64,000 nucleotides of DNA, taken from assembly GCA_951799405.1 (NCBI GenBank), contig OX637343.1, positions 2,480,001 through 2,544,000 on the forward strand. The letters run 5' to 3'. How positions within the stretch are numbered: the first letter of the stretch is position 1; each line of letters begins with the position of its first letter. Shown one piece after another: positions 21,321 to 31,769 of this stretch. This stretch comes from Agapetus fuscipes. Taxonomy: Eukaryota > Arthropoda > Insecta > Trichoptera > Glossosomatidae. A model generated the notes under the pieces. That model did not search any database, had not been told where the DNA came from, and was given only the letters and a program-made list of their open reading frames with translations. The position numbers and the translations under genes are program-made.

Positions 21321-21715
21321 GTGAGAATATTAAATTTAGGTAATTTTCATAGAAAGAATGAATGGGTTTTCGGGACATTGAATGTAAGGAAGATGAATGA
21401 TTGCAAGGAGAAAGAAATTATGAATGTAATGAAAGAGAAACAAATAAAAGTAATGGGTGTGACTGAAACAAAAATGAAAGGGAATGGTGAGAAAGTATTA
21501 GTGAATGGTGAATTGTATATTTGGTCAGGTGTGGAAGATGGGAATGAAAGGCAAGGTGTAGGTGTGATTGTGAGTGAGTGTGTAAAAGGATGTATAACAG
21601 GTTATGGAAGAATTTCTCCTAGGATTTTGGTTGTTAAATTCAAAATTAACAGTTTGAGACTTTTCTTGGTTGCCTGTTATGCTCCTGTTGATTCAGAGTG
21701 TATGGAGGTGAGAAT

Positions 21716-22169
21716 TTTTTTTTTTTTTTTTTTTTTAAGAGATCCTGTGCGGGAGACTCCCTAGATTCTAAAGACTCTAGGGGTCTATGACACTTGTTGT
21801 AGTGCCGCAGAGGTGTACGAGCTTGGTCGTCGCTACAAAGCGTCAATACTCAAGCAAGACCCAGTTGCTGTAAGGCTGGATGGACCTTTGGTGACCGGTC
21901 ATTGGTAAAGGTTTATGAATTTTTCAACCCAGCGAAGAGCACATTCGAAATATAAATGGTATATTTTTGTGCTCCGCCGGGATCCGAATCCACAACCTTC
22001 CATTTACGAGTCCGAAGTGTTGCCACTACGGACTACGGACCGGTCCAAGATGCCAACGACACACGGTGTACCTGAGCGGTTACCCATCCAAGCACTGACC
22101 ACGCCCAATGTTGCTTAACTTCGGTGATCTATGGGAACCGGTGCTTTCAACATGGCTAACGTCGTTGAC
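21716..22169 (-). mobile_element. 5S-rRNA-headed SINE with tRNA-like second module
   Basis: A 454-bp SINE inserted in the LINE A endonuclease and flanked by TGAGAAT (21709-21715 and 22170-22176). Read on the minus strand it starts with a 5S-rRNA-like head (22167 to 22052). A tRNA-like module with a B-box-like GGATTCGGATCCC near 21990 comes next, then a body. It ends in the AATCTAGGGAGTCTCCCGCA segment and a poly(A) tail of about 18 bases at 21716. Confidence 0.9.
22052..22167 (-). repeat. 5S rRNA-like sequence (SINE head)
   Basis: About 116 bases closely resembling eukaryotic 5S rRNA. It has CAACGACGTTAGCC at the 5' end, ATCACCGAAGTTAAGCAAC (box A region), GGGCGTGGTCAGTGCTTGGA and TGGGTAACCGC (box C region), and ends GTCGTTGGC. 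The internal pol III promoter elements look intact, but mismatches in the outer helix and the fusion to SINE sequence mean it is a SINE head, not a 5S gene. Confidence 0.85.
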
Positions 22170-22976
22170 TGAGAATGAGTTTTTGGAATGAATTGAATGC
22201 GGTTGTGCATGAAAGGAAGAATAATGAAAACATTGTAAGTTTAGGTGATATGAATGGATGGATAGGTGCACAGAGGGATGAATGTTTGAGAATAATTGGT
22301 CCTGGTGGGAGAGGTGTAGTTAATGATAATGGGCGACATCTGATTGCTTTGTGTGCGGAGCACAGTCTTTTTGCATCGAATACTTGGTTTCGGCATAAGG
22401 ATGTGCATCTGTACACGAGGCAGATTGTGGGAAGTCGCACAATCATTGACTACATCTGTGTGGATGAAAGATTGAGAGGAGCCGTAAGAGATAGCCGTGT
22501 CTACCGCGGGCCTGAAATAGGCAGTGACCACTATCTCTTATGCGCTAAAATAATGATTGGTGAAGTAAAAAATAAGAAACGCAACAGGCAAGTAAGATTG
22601 CCTAGAATAAAAGTAGAAAGGCTGAATGAAGAAAATGTGAAAGAGAAGTATGTATCAGAGCTCCACAAAATTTTAAATGTGAGTGAACTTGAGAAGAGTG
22701 TGTGTGGAAAAGATATTGAATGTATGTGGAAAGATCTGAAAGAAGGAATGACTGAATGCGCTAAAAAAACATGTGGGGTAACGAAAGGTGGAAGATTGAA
22801 AGGAGATGCCTGGTGGAATGATAGAGTGAAAGAAGCTGTGAAAGTTAAGAAAAAGTGTTATGAAAATTGGTTGAATGATAGAAATGATAGAAAGCTAGAA
22901 GACGAATATAAGATAGCGAAGAGAATGGCGAAGACTATAATTTATGAAAGCAAGATGAATGAACAAAGAAAGATTG

Positions 22977-23272
22977 GCACTAGTATACCACCGTGCACCG
23001 CCAATCTAACATTTTTTGAGAGATTTTGGTTCCTGGCGATGCAAGCGGTCGCACCCAGTACACACCTGCCTTACATTATTCTTCTTTCAAATTCACCGGC
23101 CATTCTTCCATCTTTTTCAAACTTACTTCCCAAATATACAAACTCATTTACAACATCAACATTCATTCCATTAATTTTAAATTCATAATTCATATTTTCA
23201 TCATCTCTTTCAAAAATCAAAACTTTCGTTATTATAACCTTTCAAAGCTTCGTTCAATCTAGAGAGCATCAT
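22977..23272 (-). mobile_element. Inverted LINE A RT C-terminal segment
   Basis: Minus-strand sequence homologous to 26920-27215 on the plus strand (INGMNVDVVNEFVYLG, then the KGRCVLGAT region). It sits between endonuclease and RT of the plus-strand LINE in place of the N-terminal RT. It looks like an inversion, or a separate truncated copy, formed at insertion or by later rearrangement. Confidence 0.75.
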
Positions 23273-23431
23273 TGTGATTATAAAAAATGTGATTCTGACT
23301 ACTAGTGAAAGGATTTCCGATATACAGTCCGGTTTTATGGCCGGTAGAGGCTGTGTTGATCAGATTTTTACTCTACGACAACTTGTTGAAAAACAATTGT
23401 CGGTGAGGCGGAAGCTGTTCACGGCCTTTGT

Positions 23432-26400
23432 CTAATCTAATCTAATCTAAGCTGCAAAGATATATATCATTTAAGATTTATACTAAATGCATTCCCACAA
23501 GCAGATATGTATAATTTCGCGCTAACACATGCCGCATGTGGACCTACAATATAAAAACCCAATCTCAAATGAACATAAGCCTTGCAACTCTTGCCGTCCT
23601 TCCCTGAAACAGGGGTGACATTGGCAAAGTGAACCAATTTTTATATTATGGGTGGTCAGCCGCATAACAACCTATAAGTCAAGGAACATACATGACAAAT
23701 TACATTTTTTAAAATCAAAGAATAAAAATAACAATATATACATGGACATAAAAAACTAAATCATAAAACCAAATTCACTTTAACAAACCCTAGCCGCCAA
23801 CATCACAGATCAACCGCCATTTCTTTCTATCCTTGCATACTTCTTTCATTTCCTCCAGATTCATAACCTTCTTCATACAAGCTCTTCTTTTATTATGACT
23901 CTGGATATTCCATTCATTCGCAATTTCGGATATTTGGTCCATCCATACCTTTCTCGGTCTTCCTCTACCACGACATCCATCTATTCTACCAACATATACT
24001 TTCTTCGTCAGTCTTTCCTCATTCATTCTCTCCATATGCCCAAACCATCTTAACAAACTTCTTTTAATCTTCACTTTCACACTTTCTTTTGCACCACATT
24101 CTTTTCTTACAAAATCATTCCTCACCCTGTCACTCCGTTTTTTCCCAATCATACTTCTTAGAAAGTCCATTTCAACAGTATGGACTTTACTAATTTCACT
24201 TTCATTCACCGTCCAGGCCTCGCTTCCATACATCAAGGTGGGTAAAAGTATGCCACTGCGTACCGCCAATCGAGCATTTTTAGAAATGTTTTGATTTTTG
24301 GCGATACAAGCTGTGGCACCCAGTACACACCTGCCCTTCATTACTCTTCTTTCAAGTTCACCTGTCATTCTTCCATCTTTCTCAAACTTACTTCCCAAGT
24401 ATACAAACTCATTTACCACATCAACATTCATTCCGTTTATTCTAAATTCGTAGTTCGTATTTTCTTCATTTCTTTCAAAAATCAAAACTTTCGTCTTACT
24501 TGCATTCAATTTCAAATAATTACCTAGCAGAGCTTCGTTCAATCTAGAGAGCATCGTTTGCAATTCTACTGCTGAGTCCGATACAAGAACAGCATCATCC
24601 GCATACAGTAGAACACTCACTTTGCTCTCTCCTATCATTAATCCACAATCATCAAGTCTAGCATCTCGAACACACTTGTCCATGACTATGTTAAATAGCC
24701 ATGGGCTCATCACACATCCTTGCCTTACACCCTTAAAAACTTCAAACCATTCACTATACTCATCATCAATACGAACACATGCTGTACTATTTTCATAGTT
24801 TGCATGCACCGCACCTAGGAGAGCCCCATTCACTCCGTATGCTTTCAAAACATCCCATAACATACCTCTGTCTACTGAGTCAAAAGCCTTTTCCAGATCT
24901 ACAAAGGCCGTGAACAGCTTCCGCCTCACCGACAATTGTTTTTCAACAAGTTGTCGTAGAGTAAAAATCTGATCAACACAGCCTCTACCGGCCATAAAGC
25001 CGGACTGTATATCGGAAATCCTTTCACTAGTAGTCAGAATCACATTTTTTATAATCACCTTACAGAAGACTTTTCCTGGTATACTGAGTAGACTGATTGG
25101 TCTGAAGTTCTGACAGTCTTTTTTGTCCCCTTTACCTTTGTAAATGGGAACAATGACTGCCTTCCTCCAATCCATCGGTACTACTCCTGCATTCACACAA
25201 AGCTTACATAATTCGTACATCCAATCTATCACGCATTCACCTCCTGCTTTCAACATTTCACCATTTATTCCATCAAACCCAGCAGACTTTCCATTCTTCA
25301 AACATTCAATAGATACTTTTATTTCTTCTTTCAAAATCCTAAATTCATTCTCTTCTGTCATTTTTCTAAACAAAATTCTTTCGCCCCGACCAAAAATCCC
25401 TTCAAAATATTCTTTCCATCTCTTACATACTTCATCCTTCTCCCATACCATCTCACCAACAGCACTTTTGATTCCTGGGGTGGTCAATGCAGAATCTTTA
25501 TTCCTATTGGCACCGACCCATCTCCAGAATTCCTTCCTACTGTCGGTGAAACTCCTGTTCATTTTTTCATCAATCTTTCTCTGTTCATTCGCTTTGCTTT
25601 CATAAACTACATTCTTCGCCATTTGCTTGGCTATCTTATATTCATCTTCTAGCTTTCTATCATTCCTGTCGTTCAGCCACTTTTTGTAACATTCCTTCTT
25701 CACTTTCACAGCCTCTTTTACTTTAGCATTCCACCAGGCATCCCCTTTCAATCTTCCACCTTTCGTTTCTCCACATACTTTTCGAGCACATTCAATCATT
25801 CCTTCTTTCATAAACTTCCACATGCTTTCAATATCTTTTTCATTAACATTCTTTTCAAGTTCATTCACACTTAACTTTTTTTGTATTTCTGATTTATACT
25901 TCACTTTCACATTTTCATCACTCAGACTTTCTACTTTTATTCTTGGCTTTCTTACTTTCTTCTTACGTTTCTTCTTTCTTACTTCTCCAATCATTATTTT
26001 AGCGCATAAGAGATAGTGGTCACTGCCTATTTCAGGCCCACGATAGACACGGCTATCTCTTACGGCTCCTCTCAGTCTTTCATCCACACAGATGTAGTCA
26101 ATGATTGTGCGACTTCCCACAATCTGCCTTGTGTACAGATGCACATCCTTATGTCGAAACCATGTGTTTGATGCAAAAAGGCTGTGCTCTGCACACAAAG
26201 CTATCAGGTGTCGCCCATTATCATTGACTACACCTCGTCCACTAGGACCAACAATTTTCACACACTCATCTCTTTGCGTACCTACCCATCCATTCATATC
26301 TCCCAAAATTATAATGTATTCATTCTTCTTGCTTTCGCGCACAACTGCATTCAACTCATTCCAGAATCTCATTTTCACGTCCATACACTCTGAATCTACA

Positions 26401-26549
26401 GGTGCATAACAGGCCACCAAGAAAATTTTCATCCTGTTTGTTTTGAGTTTAACAGTCAAAACTCTTGGAGAGATTCTTTGGTAGCCCGTTATGCATCCTT
26501 TTACATTCTCACTTATAACCACACCCACACCACCACCACACGTCATGGA
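23432..26549 (-). mobile_element. LINE A, nearly complete copy inserted in LINE A
   Basis: A 3.1-kb minus-strand insertion flanked by TTTGT (23427-23431 and 26550-26554). It has the AGATTAGATTAGATT-type tail at 23432, a complete 3' UTR, and one long ORF. The 5' truncation at 26549 falls inside the endonuclease. The flanking halves of the outer LINE join as GCCTTTGT|AGATCTGG to restore the VDLEKAFDSVD frame. Confidence 0.9.
23790..26546 (-). CDS. LINE A endonuclease-reverse transcriptase (918 codons)
   Basis: This ORF would copy element RNA into DNA at a nicked target. The N-terminal ~170 residues are most of the AP-type endonuclease (ACYAPVDSECMDV, ILGDMNGWVGTQRDE, TIIDYICVDERLRG, GSDHYLLCAK). 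The first ~60 residues, including the catalytic Glu found at 21351-21715, are truncated. The RT follows a linker: GKSAGFDGINGEMLKA, FRPISLLSIPGKVF, GFMAGRGCVDQIFTLRQ, AFVDLEKAFDSVDRG, GVRQGCVMSPWLFNIVMDK, and YADDAVLVSDS at the active site. The C-terminus has RWFGHMERMNEERLTKKVY and GRGRPRKVWMDQI, ending RLICDVGG. The frame has no stop or frameshift over 2.7 kb, so the copy is young. Being 5'-truncated, it probably cannot move autonomously. Confidence 0.9.
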   Translation of the reverse strand: MTCGGGVGVVISENVKGCITGYQRISPRVLTVKLKTNRMKIFLVACYAPVDSECMDVKMRFWNELNAVVRESKKNEYIIILGDMNGWVGTQRDECVKIVGPSGRGVVNDNGRHLIALCAEHSLFASNTWFRHKDVHLYTRQIVGSRTIIDYICVDERLRGAVRDSRVYRGPEIGSDHYLLCAKIMIGEVRKKKRKKKVRKPRIKVESLSDENVKVKYKSEIQKKLSVNELEKNVNEKDIESMWKFMKEGMIECARKVCGETKGGRLKGDAWWNAKVKEAVKVKKECYKKWLNDRNDRKLEDEYKIAKQMAKNVVYESKANEQRKIDEKMNRSFTDSRKEFWRWVGANRNKDSALTTPGIKSAVGEMVWEKDEVCKRWKEYFEGIFGRGERILFRKMTEENEFRILKEEIKVSIECLKNGKSAGFDGINGEMLKAGGECVIDWMYELCKLCVNAGVVPMDWRKAVIVPIYKGKGDKKDCQNFRPISLLSIPGKVFCKVIIKNVILTTSERISDIQSGFMAGRGCVDQIFTLRQLVEKQLSVRRKLFTAFVDLEKAFDSVDRGMLWDVLKAYGVNGALLGAVHANYENSTACVRIDDEYSEWFEVFKGVRQGCVMSPWLFNIVMDKCVRDARLDDCGLMIGESKVSVLLYADDAVLVSDSAVELQTMLSRLNEALLGNYLKLNASKTKVLIFERNEENTNYEFRINGMNVDVVNEFVYLGSKFEKDGRMTGELERRVMKGRCVLGATACIAKNQNISKNARLAVRSGILLPTLMYGSEAWTVNESEISKVHTVEMDFLRSMIGKKRSDRVRNDFVRKECGAKESVKVKIKRSLLRWFGHMERMNEERLTKKVYVGRIDGCRGRGRPRKVWMDQISEIANEWNIQSHNKRRACMKKVMNLEEMKEVCKDRKKWRLICDVGG

Positions 26550-27665
26550 TTTGTAGATCTGGAAAAGGCTTTTGACTCAGTAGACAGAGGTATGTTATGG
26601 GATGTTTTGAAAGCATACGGAGTGAATGGGGCTCTCCTAGGTGCGGTACATGCAAACTATGAAAATAGTAAGGCATGTGTCCGTATTGATGGTGAGTATA
26701 GTGAGTGGTTTGAAGTTTATAAGGGTGTGAGGCAAGGATGTGTGATGAGTCCATGGCTCTTTAACATAGTCATGGACAAGTGTGTCAGAGATGCTAGACT
26801 TAATGATTGTGGATTGATGATGGGAGAGAGCAAAGTGAGTGTTCTACTGTATGCAGATGATGCAGTTCTTGTATCTGATTCAGCAGTAGAATTGCAAACA
26901 ATGCTCTCTAGATTGAATGAAGCTTTGTTAGGTAACCATTTGAAGTTGAATGCAAGTAAGACGAAAGTATTGATTTTTGAAAGAGATGATGAAAATATGA
27001 ATTATGATTTTAAAATTAATGGAATGAATGTTGATGTCGTAAATGAGTTTGTATACCTGGGAAGTAAGTTTGAAAAATATGGAAGAATGACCGGTGAATT
27101 TGAAAGAAGAATAATGAAAGGCAGGTGTGTACTGGGTGCTACCGCTAGCATCACCAAGAACCAGAACCTTTCAAAAAATGTTTGACTCGCGGTGCACGGT
27201 GGTATACTAGTGCCCACTCTGATGTATGGAAGTGAAGCCTGGACGGTGAGTGAAAGTGAGATTAGTAAAGTCCATACAGTGGAAATGGACTTCTTAAGAA
27301 GTATGATTGGAAAAAGACGGAGTGATAGGGTGAGGAATGATTTTGTTAGAGAGGAATGTGGTGTAAGAGAAAGTGTGAAAGTAAAGATTAAAAGAAGTAT
27401 ACTTAGATGGTTTGGACATTTAGAGAGAATGAATGAGGAAAGACTGACGAAGAAAGTGTAAGCTGCAAGAATTGATGGATGTCGTGGAAGAGGAAGACCG
27501 AGAAAGGTATGGATGGACCAAATTTTCGAAATAGCGAGTGAATGGGATATCCAGAGTCATAATAAAAGGAGAGCTTGTATGAAAAAGGTTATGACTCTGG
27601 ATGAAATGAAAGAAGTATGCAAGGACAGGAAGAAGTGGCGGCTAATCTGCAATTCTGATTTGTAA
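26550..27665 (+). pseudogene. LINE A RT core and C-terminus (outer copy)
   Basis: Continues the outer LINE A from VDLEKAFDSVDRG through GVRQGCVMSPWLFN, LYADDAVLVSDSAVE and the VNEFVYLGSKFEKYG region. A stop at about 27181 (CAAAAAATGTTTGACTC, Arg codon changed to TGA) and another near 27459 interrupt it. The C-terminal GRGRPRKVWMDQIFEIASE and the final CKDRKKWRLICN follow. Confidence 0.85.
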
Positions 27666-28018
27666 TGTTGGTTTATTAGTTTGCTACATTTTTTGCATAA
27701 TAAATTTTTGACTTTTTTTGTATAGATTTATTTTTTAGATTTTGTTGTTTACTTAAATGTTATTTATTACTTGTATTCCTTGACTTATAGGTTGGTATGA
27801 GGCTGACCACCCATACTGTAAAAAATGGTTCACTTTGCCAATGTCACGCCTGTTTCAGGGAATGTCGGCAAGAGTTGCAGGGCTTATGTTCGTTTGAGGT
27901 TTGGATTTTATTTGTAAGTACACAATCAGCATTTGTAAGCGCGAACTACACGTGTTTGTCGGCATACATCTGAGAGCTTCGAATGAATATATCCTTGCAA
28001 CTTAGATTATAGATTTAT
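27666..28018 (+). mobile_element. LINE A 3' UTR of the outer copy
   Basis: Carries CCTTGACTTATAGGTTGG, GCTGACCACCCATACTG and ends CTTAGATTATAGAT at 28018. Subfamilies with ATTATAGAT tails (here, 46270, 53000, 54345, 60700) differ from those with AGATTAGATT tails (2740, 3405, 12370, 23432). Confidence 0.85.
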
Positions 28019-28224
28019 TATAGTGTGAATTCTGAAAAGTTACAAAACTTTTTAATGTATTTTATTTGTTATGAAGGCAACCAAAGTGAAATCGTCTCTT
28101 TATTTCTTCTTGTTCACCTTTGGTGAAGACTGACGATCTTATTGACATTGGGCAAGTATCTTTTCTCTGTAAGTCTAAAGAAAAGATAAAAATCATATTT
28201 TATCTGTTATCTATCATATTAAGA

Positions 28225-28480
28225 CAAGATAATGCTCACCTATGCTTACAAATTTGTATCATCCATGACCCCCATGCTGTGAAAATTTGGTTTACTTTTG
28301 CCAATGCCCCTGGTTTCAGTGAAATGCAGAAAGAGTTGAAAGGTTTATGTTCATACGAGGTTTGGTTTATTTTGTAATTACACATGCAGCATGTGTAAAC
28401 GCAAACTTATTATATTAGCATGCATTAAATATGAGCCTTAAATGCCAGGATATCTTTGCAAGTTAGATTATAGTGGAGTG
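28225..28480 (+). mobile_element. Old LINE A-like 3' UTR fossil in intron 2
   Basis: A diverged match to the LINE A 3' UTR (GCTTACAAATTTG, TTTGCCAATGCCCCTGGTTTCAG). It is shared with 30640-30865 and 54605-55010, so it was present in intron 2 before the unit duplications. Confidence 0.7.
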
Positions 28481-28529
28481 AATTAAATTTGAATAAAAAA
28501 TATTGATGACTAGTGATACATGGGTAGGG

Positions 28530-28700
28530 AATGCAATTTTGGTATACCGAGATCTTGAAATACCGAGATCTCGCATCAATCTTGAAAGACCAATCTCGCA
28601 TCGAAAACAGTGCGAGATCTCACAAGATTTGCGAGATTAAGCGACAGCGCGCCACGTGTGCTATCATCGCGCGAGTGACAACGCGGGTGGACGCAATGCT
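28530..28700. repeat. GAGATCTCGCA-rich segment, probable transposon end
   Basis: Between TAGGGAATGCAATTTTGG (28525) and about 28650 the motif CGAGATCT/GAGATCTCGCA recurs four to five times in both orientations. It lies where intron 2 sequence is lost and the second exon 2 begins. It looks like one terminus of a DNA transposon; no opposite end is visible. Confidence 0.45.
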
Positions 28701-28773
28701 GGTGGTGTTGCCTCTCTTGCTCCTACACATACCCAATATACTTAATTATTAATTTGTGTATTTTTTATTTCAG

Positions 28774-30402
28774 GAGATAAAGCTGCTTCCATTTTGAAAC
28801 CACCAATTCAAAACAATGGCATTGATAGTTCTTCAATGCGGGCTCTTCCTCGAAGATACTTGTGCGATAAATGTTCCTATCAAACATGTCGACCGCAGGA
28901 TTTCCACCTGCATCGGTTGTCACACGACGGCCATTTTCCGTTCATATGCTCCGAGTGTGATTTTAAAACCGCTCACTACAGACACTTGAATATGCACAAG
29001 AGAATTCATGCGGGAATAAAAATGTACTGTTGCACCATATGTACTTACAGTAGTCAATCTAGGGGACCTTTAAAAACACACATGTTCACCCACACTGGAG
29101 AAAAACCATTCAGTTGTGATATTTGCAACCACAAAGCAGTTACACTAGCAAATTTGAACTCTCATAAAAAATCTCATAGTACTGAGCGTCCGTTTAGTTG
29201 TGATCAGTGTGGTTTTACTGGTAAAACAAAATTATGCCTAAAGAATCACAAGCTAACTCACACTGAATTCAAACCATTTGCCTGTGATAAGTGCTCTGGA
29301 AGTTTCAAGTCTTTGGCTCAATTAAAAATACACCAGCAGCGACATGCCGTTGCATCTGAAGACAATACAAATCAAGTGTACATGTTGTCTTTTGATTGCG
29401 ATCTATGCAAATATAAGACTGTCACACAAGAACATCTTGATAGACACATTAGAACTCATACGGGAGAGAAACCATTTGCTTGTAACGAATGCGCCTTTAC
29501 AACTTCCCAATCCAGCACTTTAAAAGCTCACAAACTAATACATTTAGGACTGAAACCTTACAAATGCGACAAGTGCAGCTATGCTTGCAGAACGTCATCA
29601 GATTTAGGAAAACACAAGGATACTCATATTGGTAGAAAACCATATCCCTGTCCACATTGCACTTATAAAGCAGGGAACTCGAGCACTTTAAGAAAGCATA
29701 TATTCATTCATAGGGGTGAAAAACTATACATCTGTTTTCAATGTGACTATCGTTGCAGCCGTCCCAATACTTTACGAAAACATAAATTCACCCATGACGT
29801 CAGTAGACCTATTTCTTGCGACCAATGCGGGTACAGATGCTTTACACAGAAGGCATTAGTACTTCATTTTCAAACTCATCAAAATAATCACAAGTCAAAT
29901 AATGGAAGAGTAGGTAGAAATCTTATCAAGACAGAAACTATGGATAACTCCGATGTACCTTTAGAGAGTTTTCCTAAAAAATAAAAAGGAAGAAGACAAA
30001 AAAAAATAAAGAGAAGGAAGAAGATAAAGAAGGTGAAGAAATTACTTGATATAGAAGAAATCAATGTTTCGTCTGTCTCAGAAAACAAATTGGAAAACAA
30101 TATAAAAGAAGAACAATGTAATGTTATAGATTACACACCGGCTAATAGTGATGCAGATTCAGTTCCTGGTGATGAGTTGGAAGAAAAAGTTGAAGATGAA
30201 CCAGAAAATGTTGAAATCGAAAAAGAAGAAACCGATATTAATGATACACCGCTGTTACTGTTTGGTGGTGAGAGAGTTCCTAAAGTTGATGTAATCAAAG
30301 AACAGGATTATAATGAAGATGATTTAATCAAAGAACAGGATTGGAATGAAGATGTTGATGGAATGAATAATGAAGATTCAGGATTGAAAAGTAAACAAGA
30401 AG
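28774..30402 (+). pseudogene. C2H2 zinc-finger gene, unit 1, exon 2 (second copy), one nonsense codon
   Basis: Near-identical duplicate of 19695-21320, with the same TTTCAG acceptor, twelve C2H2 fingers, basic segment, acidic tail and GAAG|GTGAGA donor at 30402/30403. Finger 11 reads YICFQCDYRC with a few private substitutions. A single TAA at 29982-29984 (in the run FPKK, where copy 1 has HKKEK) stops the frame after finger 12; the remaining acidic tail stays open in the same frame. If spliced as a second internal exon 2 of unit 1, translation would end before exon 3. It may still make a 12-finger protein. Confidence 0.88.
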
Positions 30403-30639
30403 GTGAGAATATTAAATTTAGGTTATTGTGTGAATTCTGAAAAGTTACAAAACTTTTTAATGTATTTTATTTGTTATGAAGTAAACCAAAGTGAAATTAT
30501 CTCTTTTTTCTTCTTGGTCACCTTTGGTGAAGACTGGCGATCTTATTGACATTGGGCAAGTATCTTTTGTCTGTAAGTTTAAAGAAAAGATAAAAATCAT
30601 ATTTTATCTGTTATCTATCATATTTCAATAAGATAATGC

Positions 30640-30865
30640 TCACCTATGCTTACAAATTTGTATGCGGCTGATCCCCATGCTGTAAAAACTTGGTTCACTT
30701 TTGCCAATGCCACCCTGATTTCAGGGAAATGCAGAAAAGTTGAAAGGTTTATGTTCATGTGAGGTTTGGTTTATTTTGTAAACGCAAACTTATTATATTA
30801 GCATGCATTAAATATGAGCCTTAAATGCCAGTATATCTTTGCAAGTCAGATTATAGTCGAGTGAA
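30640..30865 (+). mobile_element. Old LINE A-like 3' UTR fossil, intron 2 copy
   Basis: Paralogue of 28225-28480 and 54605-55010 with a small deletion. It marks intron 2 homology between units. Confidence 0.65.
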
Positions 30866-30938
30866 TTAAATTTGAATGAAAAATATTGATGACCCTAGTA
30901 ATACATGGGTAACACAAATACTTTAATTTTATTTTCAG

Positions 30939-31456
30939 AAGTTTCCAGAATCCCTTTGAAAGTTCTCTTGTGAGATGTACCTGTGTGACCAGTGCTCATA
31001 CCGAACCTACAGAGCCAATGAATTCACCCTCCATCAGCTTTCACATGAAGGAAAATTTGCATTCCGCTGCGACAAGTGCGATTTTTAAACATCTCATGTG
31101 AAACTCTTTGAAATGCACAAGCTGTCTCACACAGGAAAGAAAATGTATGCATGCAATTTGTGTACTTACAGCAGTCAATTCTCTGCACCTCTCAGGCGCC
31201 ATATGTTTGTTCACACTGGTGAAAATCCTTTCACGTGTGAAGATTGTAGCTACAAAACTTCTTGCATTGGTAATTTAAAAACACACAAAACGATTCACAG
31301 CAATGAGTAGCCGTACTTCTGCAAACAGTGCAGTTACACTTGCAAAACATCAGGAGCTTTAAAAGGTCATAATCTTACTCACATAAATTACAATCCATTT
31401 GCTTGTGAACAGTGCCCTCTAAGTTACAAAACTTCATCCAAACTACGCCAACACCA
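30939..31456 (+). pseudogene. C2H2 zinc-finger gene, unit 1, exon 3, fragment a
   Basis: Begins after ATTTTCAG (acceptor at 30937-30938), in the phase needed to join exon 2. It encodes MYLCDQCSYRTYRANEFTLH and fingers 1 to 6 of exon 3. Two in-frame stops are visible: TAA at about 31086 (GATTTTTAAACA, where unit 2 has GACTTTAAAATA) and TAG at about 31307 (AATGAGTAGCCG against GATGAGAAGCCG). The fragment ends inside finger 6 at CAACACCA (31456), where a 5.9-kb transposon is inserted. Compare the intact exon at 55394-56559. Confidence 0.9.
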
Positions 31457-31769
31457 CCCAGATAGCATTTTAAACTTGAATCTGACTTGCAACAAGTTTG
31501 ATGTGTCAAAAGTGAAGGCTTGCTGCAAGTTCACCATGGCAAGTATATACACTTGAGGCAAGTTTGAATCAAACTTTCTAGTTTCCCAGCAACAAGCTTG
31601 CAGGAACTTTGTCATGACACTTGTTATGTCAAACCTGCAAAATGTTTGCTTCTGCAAATTATATACATTTTTTGCTATTATTATATTTAAAAAAAACAAA
31701 ATAAAATGATGAAATAATTTTATTTTATTTACAGTTTGCTTATAGTAGTAACACAGTTTTATAATAGTC

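Larger units (their letters stand above)
21351..22976 (+). pseudogene. LINE A endonuclease region, SINE-interrupted
   Basis: Encodes the apurinic/apyrimidinic-type endonuclease of LINE A in two blocks. 21351-21715 gives GTLNVRKMNDCKEKEI, MGVTETKMKGNG (catalytic Glu region) and LVACYAPVDSECMEV. 22170-22976 gives FWNELNAVVHE, LGDMNGWIGAQRDE, the GSRTIIDYICVDERL segment and GSDHYLLCAKI (final Ser-Asp-His motif), then the linker into RT. Between the blocks is a 454-bp SINE flanked by TGAGAAT. The RT core that should follow is absent here. The family looks RTE-like (single EN-RT ORF, microsatellite tail); that is an inference. Confidence 0.82.
21343..28018 (+). mobile_element. LINE A copy, rearranged and interrupted
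   Basis: A plus-strand LINE A begins right after zinc-finger exon 2 copy 1 and runs to its 3' UTR tail at 28018, where the interrupted intron 2 sequence resumes (GTGTGAATTCTGAAAAG, also found at 30428). Components in order: endonuclease coding (21351-22976, split by a SINE), an inverted RT segment (22977-23272), a plus-strand RT segment (23273-23431), a whole second LINE A on the minus strand (23432-26549), then RT and C-terminus (26550-27665) and 3' UTR (27666-28018). Confidence 0.8.

Noticed and set aside
22052..22167. A genuine 5S rRNA gene
   Set aside because: It is fused to SINE sequence, flanked by a target duplication inside a LINE, and has outer-helix mismatches; a second copy at 60030-60144 has the same fusion.
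25144..25605. Long antisense frames opposite the LINE A ORF (also 26101-26409 and 24291-24527)
   Set aside because: They are shadows of the strongly biased LINE coding strand, with no motifs of their own.
31140..31310. A separate short zinc-finger gene from the open frame at 31098-31310
   Set aside because: It is just the part of exon 3 fragment a between two nonsense codons.
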